Source: Holophagaceae bacterium (lineage in GTDB: Bacteria; Acidobacteriota; Holophagae; Holophagales; Holophagaceae). From it: DNA of 12,758 nt. Numbering within the stretch: the first letter of the stretch is position 1; every line of letters starts with the position of its first letter. The DNA is taken from positions 1 to 12,758 of the forward strand of contig JANXQX010000201.1 of NCBI GenBank assembly GCA_025353305.1, written 5' to 3'. Under the pieces are notes generated by a model that did not search any database, was not told the DNA's origin, and worked only from the letters and a program-made list of their open reading frames with translations. Both the position numbers and the translations under genes were made by a program. Shown here one piece after another: positions 1 to 7,088 of the stretch.

Positions 1-965
1 GTCCCCACGATGTGTGCATCGAGATTGCCTACTGCGGCATCTGCCATTCGGATATCCACCAGGTGCGCGATGAATGGGGCGGCGCCACCTATCCCATGGT
101 GCCGGGCCACGAGATCGTGGGCCGCGTCACCGCCGTGGGCGGGCACGTCAAGAATTTCAAACCTGGCGATCTCGCCGGGATCGGTTGCATGGTGGATAGC
201 TGCCGCACTTGCGCCAGCTGCGCGCGGGACCTGGAACAGTTCTGCGAGAAGGGCTGTGCCTTCACCTACAACAGCACCGAAATGGACCGCAAGACGCCCA
301 CTTTCGGCGGCTATTCCAGCAGCGTAGTGGTGGACGAAGCCTTCGTCCTGCACATCTCCCCGAAACTCGACCTCGCCGCTGTCGCGCCGCTGCTTTGCGC
401 GGGCATCACCACCTACTCGCCCCTGCGCCATTGGAAGACGAAGAAGGGCGACAAGGTGGGCGTGGTCGGGCTGGGCGGTCTCGGCCACATGGCCGTTAAA
501 CTCGCCGCCGCCATGGGGGCTGAAGTGACGATGCTCAGCACCTCTCCGTCAAAGGAAGCGGACGCGCGGAAGCTGGGCGCCACCGGCTTCGGTCTGACCT
601 CCGATCCCAACACCTTCAAACGCCTGGGCGGGCATTTCGATCTCATCATCGACACGATCTCCGCGCCTCACGACTATAACCAGTACCTGGGCATGCTGCG
701 GGTGGAAGGCTCGATGGTGCTGCTGGGCGTGCCCCCGGCACCCACGCCTGTGGCCGCCATTGCGCTCATCTTTGGCCGTAAGAACCTTTCGGGCTCGCTC
801 ATCGGCGGCATCAAAGAGACCCAGGAGATGCTTGATTTCTGCGCCGAGCACGGCATCGTCTCCGAGATCGAATTGATCCCCGTCCAGCAGGTCAACGAGG
901 CCTACGAGCGCATGATGAAGGGCGACGTCCGCTACCGTTTCGTGCTGGACATGAAAACCCTTTAG
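1..965 (+). CDS. Zinc-dependent alcohol dehydrogenase / aldehyde reductase, YahK/CAD type (5' end outside window)
   Basis: The frame is open from the first full codon at base 3, reading PHDV then IEIAYCGICHSD, so the start lies upstream of the window. About 320 residues are visible against roughly 350 for the family, so some 30 N-terminal residues are missing. Visible family marks are the catalytic-zinc Cys in GICHSD, the GHE motif about 20 residues later, a third catalytic Cys in PLLCAG, the four structural-zinc cysteines spaced C-x2-C-x2-C-x7-C near bases 207-255, and the Rossmann motif GLGGLG near base 470. Family knowledge: these medium-chain enzymes usually reduce aldehydes to alcohols with NADPH in the cytoplasm. 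The exact substrate cannot be read from sequence. The stop TAG (963-965) lies 9 bp from the end of the convergent lipoprotein gene. Confidence 0.93.
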   Translation, partial: PHDVCIEIAYCGICHSDIHQVRDEWGGATYPMVPGHEIVGRVTAVGGHVKNFKPGDLAGIGCMVDSCRTCASCARDLEQFCEKGCAFTYNSTEMDRKTPTFGGYSSSVVVDEAFVLHISPKLDLAAVAPLLCAGITTYSPLRHWKTKKGDKVGVVGLGGLGHMAVKLAAAMGAEVTMLSTSPSKEADARKLGATGFGLTSDPNTFKRLGGHFDLIIDTISAPHDYNQYLGMLRVEGSMVLLGVPPAPTPVAAIALIFGRKNLSGSLIGGIKETQEMLDFCAEHGIVSEIELIPVQQVNEAYERMMKGDVRYRFVLDMKTL

Positions 966-974
966 AACACCCCT

Positions 975-3137
975 TCAGTAATTCTGATAGTCCAGCCCGT
1001 ATCCCTTATTGACGACCCCATACACGATCTTGTCGGGCTGGGCCGTGATGGTTCCACTCAGCGCGCTGGCGTTGTAGAAAATGTTCACAAAGGTCGGCGA
1101 GTCGGCCCAGAAATAAAGCCTGTCCCCATTGTCCAGCATCACATTGATGGCCGAGTTGTACGCATACCGGAAGGCCGAGGTGGCATCCGGATCGGCGATG
1201 ATGCCATTCAGGGAACTGGCATTGGCAAAACCGAAGATGTCGAAGCCCCCGGGCGAAGTGCTCCGGCAGGCCATATAGAGCCTGTTATTCACGGGATCCA
1301 CGGCCATCTTCCGCACATCAAAACCCGTGAAGGTGATGACGCGGCTGGGGGCGGACACATTGGTGAGCGTCGAGGCGCCATCAAAGACTGTCACCACAGG
1401 TCCCGTAGCCGGGGTCAGGTAGAGGCGGTTGTTGACCGGATCCAGGGCCATCCAGCGCACATCTGTGCTGATTATTGCCGTCGGTGCCACGACCCCGTTC
1501 AAGGTGCTAGCGCTGCTGCAGGCGAAGAGCCTGGCTCCGCCCTGGAATCCCCCGAAGTAGAGGCGGTCGTTGGCGGAATCCACCGCGATTCCCGAAAAAC
1601 TCACGCCGCCTGCGAGGGTGATGACACGGTCCGGGGCGACATTCCCTGAAACCGTGTCCGCGTTGTGCCACACCAGCACGGCATTGGACAGCAACACGTA
1701 GAGCATCTTCCGCGGGCGGTCCACCGCGACAGTATCCTCGTTGCTGCCACCGAAATCGGTGAGCTTCGTGTTGGAGCCGGCGATCGTCTTCGGCGTGGCA
1801 TTGAGCCCGATGTTGAGCACGTCATCCGTAACGCGCAGGATGCTGTCGCCCCAGCTCATGGTGAAGAGCCGGATCTTGGGAAGTTCGGCGGTGACGACTA
1901 TAAACAAGCTGCAGGTACGGACCAGGGTGCCGTCGGTGCCGCTGAGGGTCAGACCGTAACTTCCTGGCGCGGTCAAGGCTGGAACGCTGAGGTTCAGGCT
2001 ACCCGTGGTGGCCGAATCAGGAATGGTTCCGCTACCCGTGATGGCCTGCCCGTTGGCCTGCACGCTCAGAGTGATGGCGGCCGCGTGACCGTTGCTTCGG
2101 TTCACCTGGATAGCGGTGATCCCGCCATGGCCCGCAGTGATGTTGGCGTCTTGAGCCACAAGACTGAAGGCAGGCGCGGGGGCCGTCGTAACGGTGAGGC
2201 TTAGGGAGGCCGTATGGGTCAGGGTGCCATCGGTTCCGCTCACGGTGAGGGCGTAGATTCCCGCCGCGGCCGATGGCGGCACGATGAGGGTGAGTGAGCC
2301 AGTCGTGCCTGAAGGGGCAATGGTTCCGCTTCCCGTCACACCCTGGAGATTGGACACCACACTCAGCGTGATGGCGGGGGTATGGCCGTTGATCCGGTTG
2401 AGATTGATCGTCGAGGTTCCGCTGGTGCCAGCATTGATGCTGGTGGAGGACGCGGTGAAGCTGAAGTCTGGAACCGGCGGCGCCGCCACCGTGAGGCTGA
2501 GGGAGGTTGTCCGGGTCAAGGTGCCGTCAGTCCCGCTCACCGTGAGGTTGTAGATTCCAGGCGTTGCGGACCCAGGCACAGTAAGGCTGAGCGAGCCGGC
2601 CGTGCCCGAAGCGGCAATGGTTCCGCTTCCCGTGATGCCCTGGGAATTGGACTGCAGACTGAAGGTGATGGCCGATGTTTGGCCGTTGGTTCGGTTGACG
2701 GTGATGGTGGACGTTCCACCGCTGCCGGCAGTGATGCTGGCGGCGGACACCGTGAAGCTGAAGTCGGGCACGGGAGGGACTGTGACCGATAGAACCGCCG
2801 CATTGCTCAGTACGTTGCCGGCCCCATTGCTCACACGGACCGTGAACTGGGCACTGTTATCGGCGCCCGAGGTCGGCGGCGTGGTGTAGGTAGTCGCATT
2901 GGCCGATGTGATGTCCACACCGTTCTTGCGCCACTGGTAGGAAAGGGGTGCGTCTCCCGCAGCGACCACCGAGAAGGTGGCCACCGCAGGTGCCGTCACC
3001 GACTGGTTGGCCGGTTGGGTGGTGATGCTCGGCGGTATGGGCATGATCGGGTTGGAGGAACTGCTGCTGCTGCAGGCCATGAGCACAAAGGCAAAGAAGG
3101 TTAGAAGGCTCACGCCTAGAAAAGAAATGCGCCGCAT
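975..3137 (-). CDS. Large Ig-repeat / beta-propeller surface lipoprotein
   Basis: 720 residues. The N-terminus is a lipoprotein signal: basic MRR, a hydrophobic run, lipobox LMAC with Cys22, then a serine tract. Residues about 36-120 look like an Ig-like domain (QPANQSV near 41, SYQW near 66). Residues 124-416 are three near-identical 99-residue modules, each with a GSGTI strand and a SGTDGTL motif, typical of extracellular Ig/beta-sandwich repeats. Residues about 420-720 form a propeller-like region with the core [IVM]A[VL]D..N+RLY recurring near 470, 517, 563, 611 and 666, a spacing of about 47. The protein is therefore probably lipid-anchored and displayed on the cell surface or in the periplasm, perhaps for adhesion or polymer binding; no catalytic motif is visible. 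The ATG start is preceded by GGAG five bases upstream (3143-3146). No operon partner lies within 200 bp. Confidence 0.9.
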   Translation of the reverse strand: MRRISFLGVSLLTFFAFVLMACSSSSSSNPIMPIPPSITTQPANQSVTAPAVATFSVVAAGDAPLSYQWRKNGVDITSANATTYTTPPTSGADNSAQFTVRVSNGAGNVLSNAAVLSVTVPPVPDFSFTVSAASITAGSGGTSTITVNRTNGQTSAITFSLQSNSQGITGSGTIAASGTAGSLSLTVPGSATPGIYNLTVSGTDGTLTRTTSLSLTVAAPPVPDFSFTASSTSINAGTSGTSTINLNRINGHTPAITLSVVSNLQGVTGSGTIAPSGTTGSLTLIVPPSAAAGIYALTVSGTDGTLTHTASLSLTVTTAPAPAFSLVAQDANITAGHGGITAIQVNRSNGHAAAITLSVQANGQAITGSGTIPDSATTGSLNLSVPALTAPGSYGLTLSGTDGTLVRTCSLFIVVTAELPKIRLFTMSWGDSILRVTDDVLNIGLNATPKTIAGSNTKLTDFGGSNEDTVAVDRPRKMLYVLLSNAVLVWHNADTVSGNVAPDRVITLAGGVSFSGIAVDSANDRLYFGGFQGGARLFACSSASTLNGVVAPTAIISTDVRWMALDPVNNRLYLTPATGPVVTVFDGASTLTNVSAPSRVITFTGFDVRKMAVDPVNNRLYMACRSTSPGGFDIFGFANASSLNGIIADPDATSAFRYAYNSAINVMLDNGDRLYFWADSPTFVNIFYNASALSGTITAQPDKIVYGVVNKGYGLDYQNY
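1887..2768 (-). repeat. Three tandem 297-bp coding repeats inside the lipoprotein gene
   Basis: Three in-frame units encode residues 124-222, 223-321 and 322-417 of the lipoprotein; they map to 2472-2768, 2175-2471 and 1887-2174. Each starts with (P/A)xFS, has a conserved ITAG/INAG, an NR(T/I/S)NG motif, GSGTI and SGTDGTL. The period is exactly 99 codons. Units 1 and 2 are closest (both open PDFSFT); unit 3 has drifted more and ends differently where it meets the propeller. The pattern suggests unit duplication followed by divergence, and recombination between units could change copy number. Confidence 0.85.
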
Positions 3138-3350
3138 GGCAACTCCAAGCTGGGTGGTATTTGATCCATATCCTACAGAAAGATGTTTATTTTTTTCACC
3201 TGTGTTGTTGATACAGCATATTCCGGATCACTCTCCGGAGTCCGTTGGTCGGGAGAGGAGCCCTCCAGTAAAGAACCATTTCGCTAAGGGTCCTTCCACC
3301 CGCCAGCTGACGCCCCCTCCTCGCCGGGCGCGGCACAGGCGGCCAGGGGG

Positions 3351-4220
3351 TCACCAGAGCGGCGCCACCGATGCCTCGCGGATCTCGGGCCCCTCTTGTC
3401 GGGATCTGCCCCGAGACCCGCCTTGATTGGAGAATCGAAGGGTTTGCAAAAAGGGTCTGGCGCTCGGATCCACGAGCACCGTGATCCGGCCAACACGGCC
3501 TGAGCTTCCGCTCGATCCGTCGTGGCCCGCATTGCCACTCGTTCCACTGAATCCCGAGGGCGAGCCCATTCCGCCGCTTCCGCCAGAACCGCCGCTGCCC
3601 CCACGACCGCCACTCCCTCCGCTGCCTCCGTCGCTCCGGATGAGCAGGGAACCCCCGTTCGGATCCACCAGGAAATATCGCAATGTTTTTTGTGCCTCGA
3701 CGCGCACCTGCAACATCTGGGTACCGGGTTGGAGCGTTACGAAAACCAGGACGTCCGGGCCGTCCCCGCCATCGCCGCCATTGCTGCCATCCCCGCCATC
3801 GCCGCCCCGGCCCCCATCACCCCCGGCCGAGGGATGCTCAAAATCCATGGATCCGCTGCTCCCGGAGAAACGGGCCTCGAAGGGGACGTCGTAGCGCACC
3901 GGGAGATCAAGTTCTGTGGTGCGCTCAGGATTTGATAGCGCCGTGATCCGCAGGTGGAGAGGGCGGGCTGCGTAGGACCTGGGGTCCTTGTCCAGCTTCA
4001 CCACGCCGCTCCCATTGACCGTGGCGCCTGCCGAGCCGGTGGATTCGATACGGTAGCTGGCCCAAAGCACTTTTCAGTGGCCCGCGCCTGCGGTGAGGTA
4101 TTCCTTGCCGTCTTCTGAGATGGCCTTCACCACCAAGGGCGCCGAACCTCCTGGCCACAGGCTGGTGCCCTCCTGGAGGTGGGTGGCGAGTTCCTTGACC
4201 TGGATCTTCTCCAGCCTCAT
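3351..4220 (-). pseudogene. Glycine-rich collagen-like protein interrupted by an in-frame TGA
   Basis: Read from ATG 4218-4220 (MRLEKIQVKEL; GGGGA lies five bases upstream) the frame encodes 48 residues, then TGA at 4074-4076, then continues in the same frame for 240 more residues to TGA at 3351-3353. Residues on both sides look like one domain: DGKEYLTAGAGH, stop, KVLWASYRI, followed by KDPR, a LDLPVRYD strand and FSGSSGS. Two glycine tracts follow (bases 3756-3827 and 3495-3632) of GGDGG/GGSGG type, separated by a beta-rich segment with YFLVDPNGGSL. The C-terminus ends in VAPLW. From memory this matches collagen-like hypothetical proteins of Bacteroidota and Acidobacteriota of unknown function. 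A single-base change of a Gly or Arg codon (GGA or CGA) to TGA would explain the stop. Alternatives are a sequencing error, readthrough, or a shorter product from GTG 4068-4070. A longer start at ATG 4340 is possible but weaker. Confidence 0.65.
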
Positions 4221-4593
4221 CCGCGTCCCCATCGCGATTTGGATGCGCGCGTAGCCCACCAGGGCAACCAAAACGCTGACAACCGTTGAACGGACCGGGA
4301 TGCGTAAGGACGGCCAAGTGGAGACTTGTTGCAAGGGCATTGTGGCTCCATTGAGACTCGGTGGGCCACCGAGCAAAATCGGTACCAGCACATGGACCCG
4401 CACCAAACTTGGCGTTGCGGTTGATGCGTTCATTGTTGGATGAAGGTTCGTGATGCCCTTTGCCCCTACCTTGAGCAGGTTGCAACACGATTTCGATGTG
4501 GGCTTGGATGAGTGCTGCGAGGGCTGGATCAGGGCCTTCCGCTCGCGGTGGATTTCTGGCTGATCCGGCCGCATGCCGGGGCGCAAGCATGGC
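4221..4593. other. 373-bp stretch with no convincing gene
   Basis: This lies between the porin stop and the chosen start of the collagen-like frame. The minus-strand frame of the collagen-like gene stays open upstream to about 4586, and a second minus-strand frame is also open, but neither has a recognisable domain, a good ribosome site or a plausible composition. The in-frame segment just upstream of 4220 contains a short hydrophobic run (VVSVLVALVGYA), so a longer N-terminus cannot be excluded. A 7-bp inverted repeat (GGATCAG 4526-4532 with CTGATCC 4560-4566, 27-base loop) lies downstream of the porin. It has no T-run and is only weak evidence for a transcript end. Confidence 0.4.
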
Positions 4594-5535
4594 TCAGAAG
4601 CTGGCGCCGAGGCTCACTGTTCCCGAGAAGCCATCCCGGAACTGACCGCCCTTGGCATCAGCCAGGTTGCGATTGAGCTTGTCCTGCCGCGCCTCGATTC
4701 GAGCGAAAGCCGGGCCGTGCTTCTTTTCCACACCCGCGGTGTAGGACTGTGCCTTCAGGTCTGCCCCTAGTAGCCCCACGAAAGCTGCCCCGGGAACATT
4801 CAAGCCCAGGCTTTCCCGGATGGAGGAATCTGCCGAGAGCCTGACGCCAGCCGCGTCCGAGAGCTGCTCGACCCGGGCAAACAGGCTGATGCCGTTCGCG
4901 AGTTCCCGCTTGTAAATGAGCCCGTAGCCTTTCCACATGGCGGCCACAGGCGCCGTGGCGCCGAGGATGGATCCTGCCTGGAATTCCTCCCTTCCCAAGG
5001 ACACCTCGCCTTGCAGCGTGGACTTGCCCCAGATCCATTGCCCCATCGCGCAGATCCGCTCACGGTGGCGCCCCTCAGCGCCGGTGTTCGCAGCGCTTCC
5101 CAGGCCATCCTGCTCGGCGCCCCGGTAAGCGTGGATGGAGAGATACCTGTCCGGCGACCCTTGGTGGTTGTAGGTGAGGCCTAGGCCAAGCGTCTTGCCC
5201 TGGTTGTTGTCTTTCACCCGGTCTTCGCCATTGAAGGCCCAGGTATCGCTGCTCCATGTGACGTTGAAGGCATGATGCCAGTTCACACCAACCTGCCCAA
5301 AAGGATCCACAAAGCTGAAGAGCAGTCCTCGGCTGGCGGTGATGTCCTGGGAACCATCCAGGAACTCCATACCGATGAAGGTGATCATCCGGCCCACGCG
5401 AAGGGTATCCCGTTCGCCCGACCAGGCGACCATGGCTTCCACGGCCGGAACTGGGGCCGGGACTGGAGCCTGCGCCAGAAGCGCAGTGCCCAAAGTGACC
5501 GCTAGGAATGATCGGACGCGCATGAAGATTCTCAT
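4594..5535 (-). CDS. Outer-membrane beta-barrel porin, BBP2-like, short N-terminus
   Basis: The frame is open further upstream but that part overlaps amt. The credible start is ATG 5533-5535 (313 residues) or ATG 5521-5523 (309). Both give a signal peptide ending LLAQA, followed by a Pro/Ala linker. The mature part shows BBP2-type features: a GRMITFIGMEF segment, a LFSFVDPFGQVGVNW strand, the DNNQGKT and AEQDGLG turns, alternating amphipathic strands, and a terminal Phe (SLGASF), the usual recognition end for the BAM machinery. Such porins usually run 350-450 residues and carry about 100 more residues between the signal peptide and the GRxxTxxG segment; here that part is absent. It lies 71 bp downstream of amt on the same strand, so it probably lets ammonium or other small solutes cross the outer membrane. 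Family assignment is by pattern and memory. Confidence 0.8.
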   Translation of the reverse strand: MRIFMRVRSFLAVTLGTALLAQAPVPAPVPAVEAMVAWSGERDTLRVGRMITFIGMEFLDGSQDITASRGLLFSFVDPFGQVGVNWHHAFNVTWSSDTWAFNGEDRVKDNNQGKTLGLGLTYNHQGSPDRYLSIHAYRGAEQDGLGSAANTGAEGRHRERICAMGQWIWGKSTLQGEVSLGREEFQAGSILGATAPVAAMWKGYGLIYKRELANGISLFARVEQLSDAAGVRLSADSSIRESLGLNVPGAAFVGLLGADLKAQSYTAGVEKKHGPAFARIEARQDKLNRNLADAKGGQFRDGFSGTVSLGASF

Positions 5536-5561
5536 CGTGGAGACATAGAGGGACGGCGGTT

Positions 5562-5590
5562 TTCCGGCGCGCAGGCCATGCGCGCCGGAA
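5562..5590 (-). promoter_or_regulatory. Perfect 11-bp-stem hairpin between amt and the porin gene
   Basis: TTCCGGCGCGC (5562-5572) and GCGCGCCGGAA (5580-5590) are exact inverted complements around a 7-base loop. It sits in the 71-bp gap between the amt stop and the porin start. On the minus strand it is followed by AAAACCGCC rather than a U-run, so it is not a classic intrinsic terminator. It may protect the upstream amt message, lower porin expression, or mark a processing site. The structure is seen directly; the role is inferred. Confidence 0.6.
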
Positions 5591-5606
5591 TGGCAGGAAG
5601 AACGAA

Positions 5607-6857
5607 TCAGATCCCTTGCGGGTAGGCTTCTTCGCCATGCTGACCCGCATCCAGTCCCTTTTCCTCCTGGGATTCCTCTACGCGGACTGGTGTGATGCGG
5701 TCGATGATCCAGAGCATGCCGTAAGTGAAAGTGAAGGCCCAAACGGAGGACAAGGCCACGGCGCAAACCTGCTTGCCGAAGAATCCGAGGCCGCCGTAGA
5801 TAAGGCCGTTCGCACCGTTGGGGTTCCACAAGGTGGACCCGAAGATGCCGAGGAAGATCACGCCGATCAGGCCGCCCACGCCGTGCACGCCCCAGACATC
5901 CAAGGCATCATCCCAGCGCAATTTGTTCTTGAGGGCCACCGCGTAGTAGCAGATCACACCGGCCAGGATCCCGATGAGGGCTGCCACGGCCGGGGAGACA
6001 TAGCCCGCCGCAGGGGTGATCGTGGCGAGACCCGCCACGGCGCCGGTGAGCAGGCCAACAAATTTGGGCTGTTTGGCATTGGACCACTCCACGAAGAGCC
6101 AAGTGGCCGCGGCGAAGGAAGCGGCGATATCCGTGTTCAGGAAAGCGGAGGCCGTGATGGAATCCACGCGGAACTCGGAGCCGGCATTGAAGCCGTACCA
6201 GCCGAACCAGAGCAGGCCGGTGCCCAACGCGATGAGCGGGATGCTGTGGGGCTCGTTCTCTATAATCTTGCGCTTGCCGATGTAGAGGATCGATGCCAGG
6301 GCCGCGAAGCCGGCGGTGTTATGCACCACGATGCCACCCGCGAAATCGAGCACGCCCCACTTGGCCAGGATGCCTTCGGGATGCCAGACCATGTGGCAGA
6401 AGGGAAAGTACACAAAGATCAGCCATCCGGTGAGGAAGAACATATAGGCCTTGAAGGTCACGCGATTCGCGAAGGCGCCGGTGATCAACGCGGGCGTGAT
6501 GATCGCGAACATCATCTGGTAGGCGACATGCACGATCTGCGGGATGCCCGCCGTGGAGCCGCCCAGGGTGAACATGCTGCTCAGGCTGATGTTATTGAGA
6601 AAAGCGTAGTGGGCAGGATTCCCGATGATGCCGTGCCAGGAGGGACCGAAGCACATGGAATAGCCGAAAGCGAACCAGAGCACCGTCGTCCACCCTAGAC
6701 TGACGAAGCTTTGGATCATGATGGTCAGCACATTCTTGCGACCCACCAGGCCGCCGTAGAAGAAGGCCAGGCCCGGGGTCATGAGCATGACCAGGCTGCA
6801 ACAGAGCAGCATGAAGGCGGTGTTGCCGGTATCGATCGGCATGTTTTGCGGGTTCAC
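5607..6857 (-). CDS. amt: Ammonium transporter Amt
   Basis: 416 residues from GTG 6855-6857, chosen because AGGAGG lies four bases upstream; ATG 6840-6842 is the next option but sits 19 bases from that site. Family marks are clear: DTGNTAFML and LMTPGLAFFYGGL in the first helices, the FAIITPALITGAFANR segment, LDFAGG before the first pore His (about 179, VVHNTAG), FGWYGFNAGS, and the second pore His (about 325, WGVHGVGG). Eleven membrane helices are expected. The C-terminal tail keeps the EEKGLD..QHGEEAY pattern that in this family couples subunits and binds GlnK-type PII proteins. Role: trimeric inner-membrane channel that imports ammonium for assimilation. No glnK gene lies next to it in the window, unlike many amt loci. 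It is followed by a porin gene and is divergent from a KdpD-like kinase. Confidence 0.96.
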   Translation of the reverse strand: MNPQNMPIDTGNTAFMLLCCSLVMLMTPGLAFFYGGLVGRKNVLTIMIQSFVSLGWTTVLWFAFGYSMCFGPSWHGIIGNPAHYAFLNNISLSSMFTLGGSTAGIPQIVHVAYQMMFAIITPALITGAFANRVTFKAYMFFLTGWLIFVYFPFCHMVWHPEGILAKWGVLDFAGGIVVHNTAGFAALASILYIGKRKIIENEPHSIPLIALGTGLLWFGWYGFNAGSEFRVDSITASAFLNTDIAASFAAATWLFVEWSNAKQPKFVGLLTGAVAGLATITPAAGYVSPAVAALIGILAGVICYYAVALKNKLRWDDALDVWGVHGVGGLIGVIFLGIFGSTLWNPNGANGLIYGGLGFFGKQVCAVALSSVWAFTFTYGMLWIIDRITPVRVEESQEEKGLDAGQHGEEAYPQGI

Positions 6858-6861
6858 GAGA

Positions 6862-6867
6862 CCTCCT
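6862..6867 (-). promoter_or_regulatory. Ribosome binding site that decides the amt start
   Basis: AGGAGG on the minus strand, followed by TCTC and then GTG. It is the best Shine-Dalgarno match near amt and supports GTG 6855-6857 over the downstream ATG at 6840-6842. Confidence 0.75.
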
Positions 6868-6908
6868 GATTGAAAGAAAAGAGAGACGAATCGAAGCCGT
6901 GGCCGGAC

Positions 6909-6914
6909 TCTATA
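6909..6914 (-). promoter_or_regulatory. Possible amt -10 element
   Basis: TATAGA on the minus strand, about 50 bases before the amt start, in the divergent amt/kinase region. The hexamer 17 bases upstream (GAACTT) is a poor -35. No good sigma-54 GG-N10-GC site was found, although nitrogen-regulated amt genes often have one. A weak call. Confidence 0.3.
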
Positions 6915-7042
6915 AGCCCAGGGCGGGTTGAAGTTCCCGAGGGGAAAAAAGCCGAGAAGGAGATCCGCACCCCCAGGCAAAGCCAGATTAGAGGCTCCGG
7001 CAGCGGTCTGGTTCCTTGGTGCGCCCATTTTTACGACCTTTT

Positions 7043-7048
7043 TATACG
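7043..7048 (+). promoter_or_regulatory. Possible -10 element for the kinase operon
   Basis: TATACG lies in an A/T-rich patch (around 7027-7048) that stands out from the GC-rich surroundings, about 40 bases before the chosen GTG start. No convincing -35 is visible. If real, transcription would begin near 7055, which rules out the in-frame ATG at 6870 as the start. Confidence 0.3.
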
Positions 7049-7088
7049 TGCCAGGGCCGTACCATCAACGGGTCTGCATTGGCGTTCC

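Noticed and set aside
1887..2768. CRISPR-like or mobile repeats
   Set aside because: The repeats are long, directly adjacent, in frame and protein-coding; there are no spacers.
3427..3894. Proline-rich plus-strand frame
   Set aside because: It is the reverse complement of the glycine tracts (GGN codons read as CCN proline codons on the other strand), so it is an artefact of the collagen-like repeats.
4074..4076. Selenocysteine at the in-frame TGA
   Set aside because: The surrounding domain is not a redox protein, no Cys-type active site is apparent, and no convincing SECIS-like stem was noticed after the codon.
5562..5590. Rho-independent terminator for amt
   Set aside because: The stem is perfect but no U-run follows in the minus direction, so I list it only as a hairpin of unknown role.
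5536..5829. Upstream extension of the porin frame
   Set aside because: It overlaps the end of amt, is Arg/His-rich with no domain, and a clear signal peptide begins at 5535 or 5523.
5616..6698. Long plus-strand open frame (360 codons) antisense to amt
   Set aside because: It mirrors the amt coding strand, has no domain, is rich in Gly/Glu/His/Asp from codon-position mirroring in GC-rich DNA, and amt itself is unmistakable.
6870..7088. N-terminal extension of the kinase from ATG 6870
   Set aside because: The 73 extra residues have no domain similarity, lie over the divergent promoter region, and the USP domain starts right after GTG 7089.
6858..7088. Sigma-54 promoter for amt
   Set aside because: Minus-strand TGGC-like and TGC-like pieces exist but the spacing does not fit GG-N10-GC.
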